From the NCBI RefSeq assembly GCF_002214385.1, contig NZ_CP014855.1, positions 1,426,001 through 1,490,000 of the forward strand: a DNA stretch of 64,000 nucleotides, read 5' to 3'. Every line of letters starts with the position of its first letter. Position 1 is the stretch's first letter. Positions 45,286 through 53,330 of this stretch are shown here, in pieces. A model generated the notes under the pieces. It was not told the origin of the DNA, did not search any database, and saw only the letters and a list, made by a program, of their open reading frames with translations. The position numbers were made by a program, and so were the translations under genes. This DNA comes from Thermococcus gorgonarius. Lineage in GTDB: Archaea; Methanobacteriota_B; Thermococci; Thermococcales; Thermococcaceae.

Positions 45286-46302
45286 TCACCCCTGAATATC
45301 TTCATTGTTATGAGATTTCTTCGGACGGAGCACGACGCCGACCGCCTCGTACTCCTCAAGTATGGAGAACGGTCCTCCGATGAGGACTTTTCTATCCCCA
45401 GTGTCCAAAATGAAGTTGTTTATTATCCTGGTGTTCGTAAAGTCGGTAACCCTACCTCTGAGTACCTCTCCAGAGATCGTGTGAACCTCTGCGTCCACCT
45501 CAAAACCCTTCGTGAGGAAATTCTCAATCACCTGAATGGCGTGGTAGAACACTGCGAACCTCATATCTCCATTTCCATTCAACGCGAAATTCATGGGCTT
45601 TGATTCCTCGAAGATGTCCCTGAGGTAGATGTAGTAGGAGAATATTATCTCCGGGAAGTTGGACTTGAAGCCGGAGGGCAACTCTTCCTCAACGTTGAAG
45701 ACCAAGCTGGGAGAGACCAGAACCTCAGTTGTGTCCCTCATGGCGATTATGTGCCCTATCTTGTCGGTCAGTCTTATGAAGACGTTCCCTTCCATAGTCA
45801 GACCCGGCTCCTCGTCAGTGTAGATGGAGACCGTGACCCCCTTCTCCAGAAGCCCCCTGAGGCCGTCCTCGACCTTCGGGAGGAAGCCCTTCGGGGCGAG
45901 CAGTGTGAACTCGAACTTTGCCTTCTTCATCATAGTTTTCAGGCTCAGGAGGACTTCCTCGGGAGAGGAGAACCTCCATATCGCGTACTTCTGTTCCTCA
46001 ACGCCCATGCTCTCCGCGAATTGCCTGATTTCCTCGACCAGTTCTTCCAACGACCTGCTGTAGCGGTGGAATGCCACTTCGGGCTCGACCGCCACGAAAG
46101 TCCTGGCCTTGCCCTCCAGCTCTTCAACGAAGCCTCTTTCTTTAAGGGAGGTCAGGACGTCATAGGTCCGGTTGTAGGGAATTTGAGCCCTCTGGGAAAT
46201 ACCCCTGGCGGTTAGGGGACCATATGAGAGGAGGGTTATATAGGCAAGCGCCTCGTACTTGGTGAACCCAAACTTCTTGAGCTTTTCCAGCAGGCTCTCC
46301 AC
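45286..46302 (-). CDS. TrmB-family sugar-responsive regulator
   Basis: A 338-residue TrmB-type regulator: winged helix at 1-75 (LLEKLKKFGFTKYEALAYI, RAQIPYNRTYDVLTSLKER), a coiled linker (80-100) and a sugar-binding C-terminal domain (110-335). TrmB of Thermococcus litoralis and Pyrococcus represses trehalose/maltose transport until sugar binds. Gene order here resembles that operon. The GTG start follows GGTGAGG and lies one base after pfkB. The palindrome at 51521 is its likely operator. Confidence 0.9.
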   Translation of the reverse strand: MESLLEKLKKFGFTKYEALAYITLLSYGPLTARGISQRAQIPYNRTYDVLTSLKERGFVEELEGKARTFVAVEPEVAFHRYSRSLEELVEEIRQFAESMGVEEQKYAIWRFSSPEEVLLSLKTMMKKAKFEFTLLAPKGFLPKVEDGLRGLLEKGVTVSIYTDEEPGLTMEGNVFIRLTDKIGHIIAMRDTTEVLVSPSLVFNVEEELPSGFKSNFPEIIFSYYIYLRDIFEESKPMNFALNGNGDMRFAVFYHAIQVIENFLTKGFEVDAEVHTISGEVLRGRVTDFTNTRIINNFILDTGDRKVLIGGPFSILEEYEAVGVVLRPKKSHNNEDIQG

Positions 46303-46303
46303 A

Positions 46304-47164
46304 TTACCTCACCTTTACCAGTGTTCCCTCTGCACGGACTACCTTTGAGGCAACTTCTACCCCGGACCTTATAGCCTCTTCCATCTCGTGACCCTGTGAG
46401 AGCTTTGCCAGCACCGTTCCCAGAAGTGAGTCCCCCGCTCCAGTCGGGTCAACCAGCTCCGCCTTCTCTGCCGGCACCCTGATGTATCCGCCCTCCTCCG
46501 TAAGTGCTATGACGCCCTTCGAGCCCATGCTCAGGATGACGTTCTTGGCACCCAGTTTTTTGAATCCTCTCAGAACGGCTATCGGATCCTTGATTCCCAG
46601 GAGCTCCTTGGCGTCGTCGAGAGAAGGCTTGACTAGGTCTGCCAGCGAAATGGCCTCAAGCAGGGCCTTCTCGTCCGCTCCCCACTTTTCCCATATCCGC
46701 CTTCTGTAGTTGGGGTCAACGGAAATTAAAGCGCCGTTCTCTTTGGCGGACTTCAGCGCCTCCAGTATCGTTTCCCTGGCAGGAGAGAGTGAGAGTGCAA
46801 AGGCCGAGGTGTGCACAATCCTCGCGTCCTTCCAGGTCTCTTCCAGCTGCCCCTTTGTTATGAACCTGTCGGCCCCTCTGTAGATTATTGGAATTGGGGT
46901 CTCACTCTCGGCCTTTATTAGCACTAAAGTTGTGTTGTGATCGACAACCGAGAGCGTCGGCTTGAAGTCTAATTCCTTGAGCTCCTTCTTTATATTGTCC
47001 CCAAGGAAGTCATCCCCTATCGTGCCTATAAATGAGGACTTTGCCCCCGCCTGCTGGGAATAAAAGGAAACGTTAAGGCAGGAGCCTCCGGTGTGCATAC
47101 TAATCTTCCCGTCTATAAGCTTCAGATCCACCAGCACTTCCCCGATTGATAGCACGTCCAGCAT
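46304..47164 (-). CDS. PfkB-family carbohydrate kinase (fructokinase-like)
   Basis: A 286-residue ribokinase-family enzyme with the sugar-site motif HTGGSCLNVSFYSQQAGAK near residue 30 and the catalytic VDPTGAGDSLLGTVLAKLS near 240 (Asp base, anion hole). PfkB kinases act on fructose, 2-keto-3-deoxygluconate, ribose or nucleosides; sequence alone does not decide. Location directly after a sucrose-synthase-type GT4 and in a sugar uptake operon makes a hexose, fructose in particular, the best guess. Both neighbours are within 10 bp. Confidence 0.85.
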   Translation of the reverse strand: MLDVLSIGEVLVDLKLIDGKISMHTGGSCLNVSFYSQQAGAKSSFIGTIGDDFLGDNIKKELKELDFKPTLSVVDHNTTLVLIKAESETPIPIIYRGADRFITKGQLEETWKDARIVHTSAFALSLSPARETILEALKSAKENGALISVDPNYRRRIWEKWGADEKALLEAISLADLVKPSLDDAKELLGIKDPIAVLRGFKKLGAKNVILSMGSKGVIALTEEGGYIRVPAEKAELVDPTGAGDSLLGTVLAKLSQGHEMEEAIRSGVEVASKVVRAEGTLVKVR

Positions 47165-47174
47165 GTCTTTCCCC

Positions 47175-48377
47175 TCACAGCCCCTCGTAGAGGTCCCGCA
47201 TTTTCCGAGCTACACTGTCCCAGGAGTACTTCTCGGTAACCTTTCGGTAGGCTCTCTCGGCGAAGATCTTTCTGAGCCCTTCGTCCTCAAGCATGAAGGC
47301 TATTTTCTTACCCATCTCCTCTGAGTCCCTCGGATCAACGAGGAAGCCGTCATACCCGTCCTGGAGAACCTCCGCCGGACCTCCAAACTTCGTGGCGACG
47401 ATCGGGGTCTTGCACGCCATGGCCTCTAGCATAACTATCCCGAAGGGTTCGTAGGGTGAAGGCAGAACGAAGACGTCCGCAGCTGAGTAGTACTTGGGAA
47501 CCATGCTGACGGGCTCTATTGCGGGGATTATTTTGACATACTCCTTAACTTCAAGCTCCTCAATGAGGCTTAGGAGCTTGTTCATCTGCTTCTCTTCTTC
47601 CTTCGCCCCGGTACCGGTGCTTATGAGCACGAGAAAGTTTCTTTGATAATACTTCTTTATGTAAGGGACGCTTTTTATCAGCAGATCGAGGCCCTTCCTG
47701 GGGTCGAGCCTTGCGAGGGTGAAAACCAGAGGAACTTCTGGGAGGCCGAGCTCCCTCTTCAGCTCTCTTTTGTCGCCCATGGGTCTGTAGAAGGTCGTGT
47801 CCACGCCGATGGGGATGACGTGTATCTTGCCCTCGTCAATCCCGTAGAGGCTCGCGATGTCCCCCTTCTCGATCTCCGTCGTGGCGACTATGGCATCACT
47901 CGTCTCATAGATTTTCTTCTCGAGCTCTATCCTTTCCCTGTAAGGCTCGAAGTCGCCGAGGGCCTTTGCCTTCAGTATTCCCAGCGAGTGGGAGGTGTGA
48001 ACCATCTTAACCCCGTGGCGATCCTTGAGCTCCATCCCCACGAAGCCGCCGTCCCAGTAGTGGGTGTGAACAATATCATAGCCCTCTTTCTCGAAGTACT
48101 CGGAAACCTTGTCCGTGAACTCTGGTAGGTAAGGCATGAGCTTCTCCTTGGGGATGAAGCCATCGGGTCCGCACTCTATCCTGATCACTCTGACGTTCTC
48201 GTTTATGTGCTCTATCTCCTTTCTTCCACCCCTCTGCCTCGTGAATATGTCAACCTTTACTCCCAAAGCCCCTAAGTGCCTGCTCAGCTCCTTAACGTAG
48301 ACGCACTGGCCGCCCGTATCGGGCTCGCCGAGCTTCCCGAGCGGGTCACCGTGGGGAGTTACCATGGCAACCTTCAT
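47175..48377 (-). CDS. GT4 glycosyltransferase of the sucrose-phosphate/sucrose synthase type
   Basis: The 400-residue retaining GT-B enzyme has the SPS/SuSy hallmarks: PHGDPLGKLGEPDTGGQCVY at residues 8-27, IECGPDGFIPKEKLMPYLPE near 67-86, HTHYWDGGFVGM near 104, LARLDPRKGLD near 221 and the donor-binding E310/E318 pair in YEPFGIVMLEA. It is not TreT, the trehalose synthase found at this place in the T. litoralis mal operon: the N-terminus is entirely different. In a catabolic operon the reaction may run backwards, splitting an imported fructoside into NDP-hexose and fructose. ATG follows GGGGTGATCGAAG. Confidence 0.82.
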   Translation of the reverse strand: MKVAMVTPHGDPLGKLGEPDTGGQCVYVKELSRHLGALGVKVDIFTRQRGGRKEIEHINENVRVIRIECGPDGFIPKEKLMPYLPEFTDKVSEYFEKEGYDIVHTHYWDGGFVGMELKDRHGVKMVHTSHSLGILKAKALGDFEPYRERIELEKKIYETSDAIVATTEIEKGDIASLYGIDEGKIHVIPIGVDTTFYRPMGDKRELKRELGLPEVPLVFTLARLDPRKGLDLLIKSVPYIKKYYQRNFLVLISTGTGAKEEEKQMNKLLSLIEELEVKEYVKIIPAIEPVSMVPKYYSAADVFVLPSPYEPFGIVMLEAMACKTPIVATKFGGPAEVLQDGYDGFLVDPRDSEEMGKKIAFMLEDEGLRKIFAERAYRKVTEKYSWDSVARKMRDLYEGL

Positions 48378-48383
48378 CTTCGA

Positions 48384-49220
48384 TCACCCCTTAACTCCTG
48401 TTGTGGCAATACCTTTGATGTAGTACCTCTGGCCTAGGAGGAACAGTATCACCGACGGCAGGGAAACGAGTATAGTTGCCGCCGTGAGAAGATGGTACTG
48501 GGCGATAAACTGCTCCTGGAATATGGTCAGGCCGAGCTGGACGTTCCTCATCTCCGGAGACTTGACGAGTATCAGCCACTTGAAGAGGGAGTTCCACTCC
48601 GCTATGAAGGTGAACATGAAGAGCGTCAGTACCGCTGGAGTCGCCAGGGGGAGCATGATCTGCCACAGTATCCTGAACCTCGATGCTCCGTCAACTATTG
48701 CCGCTTCTTCTATATCCTTAGGGATCGTGAGGAAGAACTGTCTGAAAAGGAAGACTCCAAAGCCGTTGAAGAACCACGGGATCGCGAGGCCCTTGTAAGA
48801 GTCTATCCACCCGAACTTCGCGAGCATGACGTAAAGTGGGACGATGATTATCTGCTCGGAGATCAGCATTGAAGCTATTGCGACGTTGAATATGAGGTCC
48901 CTCCCCCGGAACTCCATCCTGGCGAGGGCGTAGCCGGCCATCGCGGAGGTGACTATCTGGCCGAGGGTAACCGTTATCGCCACAATAAAGCTGTTTAGGA
49001 ATTTTCTCGGGAACTCCGCCTGTTCCCATGCTATCCTGTAGTTTTCCCACCTCCAGACCTCGGGGAGGAAAGTTCCGTGTGCTATTTCCACAGGGGTCTT
49101 CAGAGACGTGAAAAACGTCCAGAGAATTGGAACCAGGATTATCCCGACGAAGACCCAGAGGACTGCATGGGTTAGCAGGCTCTTTATCGAGATTTTTGTA
49201 CGTGTCCTAGTCCCATCCAT
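48384..49220 (-). CDS. malG: Sugar ABC transporter permease (MalG type)
   Basis: A 278-residue permease with six helices and the EAA loop EEAAIVDGASRFRILWQIMLPLA near residue 185, which docks on the ATPase. The start at 49220 (ATG) follows GAGGTGAGAAAG; it lies beyond an upstream in-frame ATG that would overlap malF. Pairs with the MalF-type permease to form the channel. Confidence 0.92.
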   Translation of the reverse strand: MDGTRTRTKISIKSLLTHAVLWVFVGIILVPILWTFFTSLKTPVEIAHGTFLPEVWRWENYRIAWEQAEFPRKFLNSFIVAITVTLGQIVTSAMAGYALARMEFRGRDLIFNVAIASMLISEQIIIVPLYVMLAKFGWIDSYKGLAIPWFFNGFGVFLFRQFFLTIPKDIEEAAIVDGASRFRILWQIMLPLATPAVLTLFMFTFIAEWNSLFKWLILVKSPEMRNVQLGLTIFQEQFIAQYHLLTAATILVSLPSVILFLLGQRYYIKGIATTGVKG

Positions 49221-49230
49221 CTTTCTCACC

Positions 49231-50118
49231 TCAGTATATCGCCTCATCACCGAAGACCTTTCTCTGAAGGTACTGGACTGCTATTACAAAGAACAGCAAA
49301 ATGACAGCCACCGTGGCGCCCTCCGAGAACCTAAACCTCTCAAAGCTCAGGACGTAGATGTAGTACGCCAGTGTCGTTGTTGACATCAGAGGCCCCCCGC
49401 CGGTCATCGTATAGATCTGGTCGAAGTCCCTGAAGGAGAATATCGTGAGCATAACCAGAACCAGCACGTGGGTTGGCTTGAGGAGCGGGAGGGTTATATG
49501 GAGGAACTTCCGGAAGGACGTTGCTCCGTCAACCTCAGCAGCCTCGTAGTACTCCTCGGGTATTGTCTGCAGGCCAGCGAGATAGATAACCATGAAATAA
49601 CCAACCCTGGCCCAAACCGTGGCTATTATAACCGCGAGCATGGCGTAAGATGTGCTTTTGAGCCAATCGAGTGGGGAAAAGCCGAGGGCTTCAAGGACGC
49701 GGTTTACCAGTCCGTAGTCCGAGTTAAACATCCAAACCCAGATTATTCCAGTCGCTACGAAGGAAATCGCTGTTGGGGAGAAAATGGATGTTCTGTAAAA
49801 GCTTTTGAGCCTTATTTTGGTGTTTAATAGGACTGCTGCTATAAGAGAGAGAACCATTGTCGTAGGAACCACGCCGAGGATATATATGATAGTGTTTTTC
49901 AAGACTTGCCTGAACTCCTCGCGCTGGAGGATCATCTTGTAGTTGTCGAGGAAAACGAACTCTTTTGCACCAAGTCCCCTCCAGTCAAAGAAGCTTATGT
50001 AGAAGAGGTTCAGTACGGGGTATATGATGAACGTGATGAGAATTACAAGTGCAGGGGCCAAGAAGCCGTAGGCCTCCAGTGTATATTTCATTTTTCTCCG
50101 AGAGGGCAGTGAAACCAT
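49231..50118 (-). CDS. malF: Sugar ABC transporter permease (MalF type)
   Basis: A 295-residue permease with six helices (first at about 12-34) and the EAA loop EEYYEAAEVDGATSFRKFLHI near residue 190, followed by LTIFSFRDFDQIYTMTGGGP, a segment conserved in MalF/UgpA-type proteins. ATG preceded by GGAGGTG. Short compared with bacterial MalF, typical of archaeal forms. Confidence 0.92.
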   Translation of the reverse strand: MVSLPSRRKMKYTLEAYGFLAPALVILITFIIYPVLNLFYISFFDWRGLGAKEFVFLDNYKMILQREEFRQVLKNTIIYILGVVPTTMVLSLIAAVLLNTKIRLKSFYRTSIFSPTAISFVATGIIWVWMFNSDYGLVNRVLEALGFSPLDWLKSTSYAMLAVIIATVWARVGYFMVIYLAGLQTIPEEYYEAAEVDGATSFRKFLHITLPLLKPTHVLVLVMLTIFSFRDFDQIYTMTGGGPLMSTTTLAYYIYVLSFERFRFSEGATVAVILLFFVIAVQYLQRKVFGDEAIY

Positions 50119-50154
50119 TCCTTACACCTCCCTAAACTAAAAAAGAGAAAGAGG

Positions 50155-51507
50155 TCAGGACTTAAACAGGGGTTCAACTTTCGCTTGAGCTTCCTTGAGG
50201 GCAGTGGCAGGATCCTTCTTCTGAAGCAAGGCTGCCTCAATGGCCTCTCCTATGGCTGCGGACATATCTGGATACTGAGGAACTGGAGGCCTGGCCTTAC
50301 CGTACTGCAGGTTCTCCACGTATATCTTTATGAAGGGGTTCTCTTCCAAGAACTTCTTGTACTCCGGGTCTTCAAGGGCGCTCTTACATACCGGGAGGTA
50401 GCCCGTCTTAAGCGCCCACGTAACCTGGAACTCGGGGCTCATGACGAACTTGGCGAACTCCCATGCAGCCTGCTCCCTCTCGGGCGTTGTCTTGAATATG
50501 AAGAGGTTCTCACCGCCAATGTTGGTGGCTATCCTCTTGTCGTAGGGCATCAGCATAACTCCGGTCTTGTCGAGCCATCCTTGTTCCTTCAGAACGGGAT
50601 AGTTCCAGGGCCCGTTTATGGTCATGGCAACCCTGCCGGCGAAGAAGTCGTCGAGCTTGTAGCCCGCGTTGGGCTCGCTGAGCTTCGCAACCTTGTCCTT
50701 GTAGACGAGGTCAACCCAGTACTGGAGGGCCTTTACGCCGGCGTCACTAGCGAAGGTTGGCTTGCTCTGATCCTCGGAGAGAAGCTCGCCACCGGCCGAC
50801 CAGAGGAAGACCTCCCATGTCCAGACCGTCCACTCGAGCCTTCCGAAGGGAACCATGAACCCGTACTGGTCGATTTCACCGTCTCCGTCTTTGTCCTTCG
50901 TGAGCTTCTTGGCCAGCTCCCTGAACTCGTCCCAGCTCAGGGCCTTACCCATGTAGGCCTCGGGGTCGAGCCCGGCCTCTCTGAAGAGTTCCTTGTTGTA
51001 GTAGATGGCTAAGTTGTTGGTGTCAAAGGGGGCAGTGTATATCTTGCCCTTGTATGTTCCAAGCTCCCAGAGCCCCTCGTAGATGTCCTCCTTGTTGAAG
51101 GACGGGTCGTTCTTTATGAAGTCCTCAACCGGGGCGAGAACTCCGGCCTCAGCAAAGAATCCAGTCTGAGCCGGGTTGAGCCAGACGAGATCCGGTGGAG
51201 TGCCAGCCTGAGCGGCGGCCATGATCTTAGGAACCGCCTTGTCCTGAGCGCCATAGTTGACGAGTTTTATCTTGATGTTAGGATGTTCAGCCTCGAACTT
51301 CCTGACGAGTTCCTCAAGAACCTTCTGGTTTTCTGGGGCTTCTATCCCATGCCAGAACTCAAGTTCAACTACTTTTCCGGTTGCAGTGCTGTCAGATTGG
51401 CCTGTGGTACCAGTGGAGGTCTTTTCTCCGGATATGCATCCGCTCGCTGCGACTCCCAAAATCAAAACACTAACGAACAAAATCCCGAAGAGTGCTTTTT
51501 TCTGCAT
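50155..51507 (-). CDS. Sugar-binding lipoprotein of ABC transporter (MalE/UgpB type)
   Basis: A 450-residue extracellular binding protein. Signal peptide with lipobox VAASGCISG (Cys at about 24), Ser/Thr linker, then a class I binding fold (VVELEFWHGIEAPENQKVLEE, VWLNPAQTGFFAEAGVL, DTNNLAIYYNKELFREAGL). Sugar not predictable from sequence. First gene of the operon; ATG after GGTGACCA, promoter TATA TTTATATACC (minus strand, about 51553-51562) and a palindromic operator over the start site. Confidence 0.9.
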   Translation of the reverse strand: MQKKALFGILFVSVLILGVAASGCISGEKTSTGTTGQSDSTATGKVVELEFWHGIEAPENQKVLEELVRKFEAEHPNIKIKLVNYGAQDKAVPKIMAAAQAGTPPDLVWLNPAQTGFFAEAGVLAPVEDFIKNDPSFNKEDIYEGLWELGTYKGKIYTAPFDTNNLAIYYNKELFREAGLDPEAYMGKALSWDEFRELAKKLTKDKDGDGEIDQYGFMVPFGRLEWTVWTWEVFLWSAGGELLSEDQSKPTFASDAGVKALQYWVDLVYKDKVAKLSEPNAGYKLDDFFAGRVAMTINGPWNYPVLKEQGWLDKTGVMLMPYDKRIATNIGGENLFIFKTTPEREQAAWEFAKFVMSPEFQVTWALKTGYLPVCKSALEDPEYKKFLEENPFIKIYVENLQYGKARPPVPQYPDMSAAIGEAIEAALLQKKDPATALKEAQAKVEPLFKS

Positions 51508-51520
51508 TGGTCACCACCAT

Positions 51521-51539
51521 ATTGTACTCCTAGTACAAT
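51521..51539. promoter_or_regulatory. Palindromic operator of the sugar operon (likely TrmB site)
   Basis: ATTGTACT-CCT-AGTACAAT is a perfect 8-bp inverted repeat. The TATA box lies at about 51553-51562 on the minus strand, so transcription should start inside the palindrome. The core TACTnnnAGTA resembles the TACT...AGTA site bound by TrmB at the trehalose/maltose operon. A half site (CAGTACAA) sits upstream of the TATA box at about 51569-51576. Confidence 0.65.
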
Positions 51540-51646
51540 ACAGTAGGTTCAAGGTATATAAATTTTTTCAGTACAAAAGAGCACCTTTGAGCACCAGGGA
51601 TAACAAGAGTTTAACCAGAAAACTCATAACGGCAGTTCTTCAAAGA

Positions 51647-51708
51647 TGAAAACTGTAGGAGAGTTTTCACATGCACTCTCACAGGTCAGTGCCCCTGAAG
51701 TTGTGTGC
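51647..51708. repeat. Hairpin-plus-46-bp repeat, copy 2 (right flank of sugar operon)
   Basis: TGAAAAC-9 nt-GTTTTCA (51647-51669) runs into CACATGCACTCTCACAGG and CAGTGCCCCTGAAGTTGTGT, matching the copy at 43871-43939 in the same orientation. It lies in the 380-bp gap between the binding-protein gene and the HIBADH-family gene; apart from the sugar promoter and this repeat I see nothing in that gap. Confidence 0.55.
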
Positions 51709-51887
51709 TATCCTGGTCCTCCGCTCGCAGGAGAAATGTAGAAAACAAAAAAGTTCATTAAACGGCTCACAGAATTGTTGGCAATATTTAGTTCGAAAAA
51801 ATATTAAGAACGTCGATAGGGGAAACGTTAATAGTGATTTTCTGCTATCAGACCTTGAACCTATCCAAAATTTTGGAGGTGGGAGCA

Positions 51888-52724
51888 GTGATAGGATGGA
51901 TAGGCCTTGGCCACATAGGCAGAGCGATGGCGGAGAGGCTGTCGGAGGAGTATGAGCTTATAGTGTGGAATAGAACTCTGGAAAAGGCAAAGGGATTCAG
52001 GAACGTCGCCAAAAGTCCAGAAGAAGTAGTCGAAAAAGCCGACATCGTGTTCCTTTCCCTCTACGACAGCAATGCAGTTGAAGAGGTTTCGAAGAGAATT
52101 CTAAGCAAGGACATCGAGGGGAAGATCATCGTTGATACTACCACAAACCACCACAGGAAAGTCCTTAGGTTCCACGAGCTCTACAAAAATGCAGGGGCAC
52201 ACTACCTTGAGAGCCCGGTAATTGGAAGCGTCATACCGGCAAGAAACGGCCAGTTGACTATTCTCGTAAGTGGGGAAAAAGAGGCCTATAAAAAGGTCCT
52301 GCCGTATCTGGAGAAACTCGGGAAGAAGATATTCTACTTTGAGGAGCCAGGAAAAGCTACAAAACTCAAACTCATCAACAACTTCGTCCTCGGGGCATTT
52401 ATGACGGCCCTCGCGGAGGCAATAGCTCTTGGCGAAAAGGCGGGTATACCAAGGGAGGAACTCGTGGAAGTCCTCGAAAACGGTGCTGGAAACTCAGTAG
52501 TCCTGAAGGCAAAAAAGGAGAAGATGCTCAGCGAAGATTATTCAACGCACTTCTCGATTAAAAACCTTGTAAAAGACCTTTCCTATGCCTATGATCTGGC
52601 CTTAGATTCAAACAAAACTGTCCCTCTGAATGCAGTTGTTAGGGAGCTTTACAGGGTTGGCTTTGAAAAAGGTCTTGAAGAGCTCGACTTCTCAGCTATT
52701 TACAAGATACTTCGGGAGTTTTGA
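51888..52724 (+). CDS. 3-Hydroxyisobutyrate dehydrogenase-family NAD(P) oxidoreductase
   Basis: A 278-residue beta-hydroxyacid dehydrogenase. Rossmann start IGWIGLGHIGRAMAERL (GxGxxG), then LESPVIGSVIPARNGQLTIL (substrate loop), KATKLKLINNFVLGAFMTALAEA with the catalytic lysine (K in KLINN) and a C-terminal helical domain. Family members oxidise 3-hydroxyisobutyrate or reduce glyoxylate/succinic semialdehyde; the exact substrate is open. GTG at 51888 after GGAGGTGGG, a strong site. It stands alone downstream of the repeat. Confidence 0.87.
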   Translation: MIGWIGLGHIGRAMAERLSEEYELIVWNRTLEKAKGFRNVAKSPEEVVEKADIVFLSLYDSNAVEEVSKRILSKDIEGKIIVDTTTNHHRKVLRFHELYKNAGAHYLESPVIGSVIPARNGQLTILVSGEKEAYKKVLPYLEKLGKKIFYFEEPGKATKLKLINNFVLGAFMTALAEAIALGEKAGIPREELVEVLENGAGNSVVLKAKKEKMLSEDYSTHFSIKNLVKDLSYAYDLALDSNKTVPLNAVVRELYRVGFEKGLEELDFSAIYKILREF

Positions 52725-52808
52725 TTATAAAATGATAGGCAAGTCTCCTTTTTATGTTAACTTTTTTGTGAGGGCTTTTGATGCACCTTCCCATCATGGG
52801 TGTAGCCT

Positions 52809-52910
52809 TCAGAAGGTCCCGCTCCCAAGGCCGCAGATGTTTGCGAAGGGGCAATAAAGCACGAGGACACGTACATCATAAAAGGGAATGGTCTTGAGAG
52901 GGTGACCTGA
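52809..52910 (+). pseudogene. Possible 3' gene remnant
   Basis: After a stop codon, an open stretch of about 33 codons reads SEGPAPKAADVCEGAIKHED, TYIIKGNGLERVT and ends in TGA. The composition is protein-like with a plausible C-terminus, but there is no start or ribosome site. The family is unknown. The rest of the 240-bp gap holds nothing else that I can support. Confidence 0.3.
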
Positions 52911-52964
52911 GCTTTTCCCTCCTCTGCATTTTCAAGCCGGGCAGTAATAAAAAGAAACGGATCA

Positions 52965-53318
52965 TCAAAGCTCCTCAATAACAGCCCTCACGTCTTCAAG
53001 CGGCTCCTTGATGACCTCTACAACGTCCTCAGCCGTGTTTATAGCTATGTAGACTTCCCCGCCCTTCTCGTAGAGGAGAACCGGGCACGGGGCAAAGGAG
53101 CCGATCTCGTACTCCACCTTGGTCATCTCGTAGAACTTCTTCGGGTTGCAGACATAGAGGATTCTATATGGTTCCATCTCAACGCCGAGCTTGGCCTTCA
53201 CAACGTCGCTCGGCGTGAACTCAAGCACGACCTTGTAGCCCTTCTCCTCAACCTTCGCCTTAAACTTCTCTTCGGCCTCCTTGAGCCCCATGTCGAGTTT
53301 CCTCCTGTACCTGAACAT
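52965..53318 (-). CDS. DUF302 family protein
   Basis: A 117-residue protein of the DUF302 fold: FRYRRKLDMGLKEAEEKFKAK in outline, ILYVCNPKKFYEMTKVEYEIGSF and PCPVLLYEKGGEVYIAI. Single cysteines at YVCNP and APCPV. Function unknown; in many archaea it lies beside CcdA/DsbD or sulfur-related genes, as here (13 bp after the CcdA-type gene). ATG after GGGGGTGG. Confidence 0.85.
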   Translation of the reverse strand: MFRYRRKLDMGLKEAEEKFKAKVEEKGYKVVLEFTPSDVVKAKLGVEMEPYRILYVCNPKKFYEMTKVEYEIGSFAPCPVLLYEKGGEVYIAINTAEDVVEVIKEPLEDVRAVIEEL

Positions 53319-53330
53319 TTTACCACCCCC

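Noticed and set aside
47175-48377. Calling the glycosyltransferase TreT because of gene order
   Set aside because: Its N-terminal half carries SPS/SuSy signatures and does not resemble the TreT start, so the order alone would mislead.
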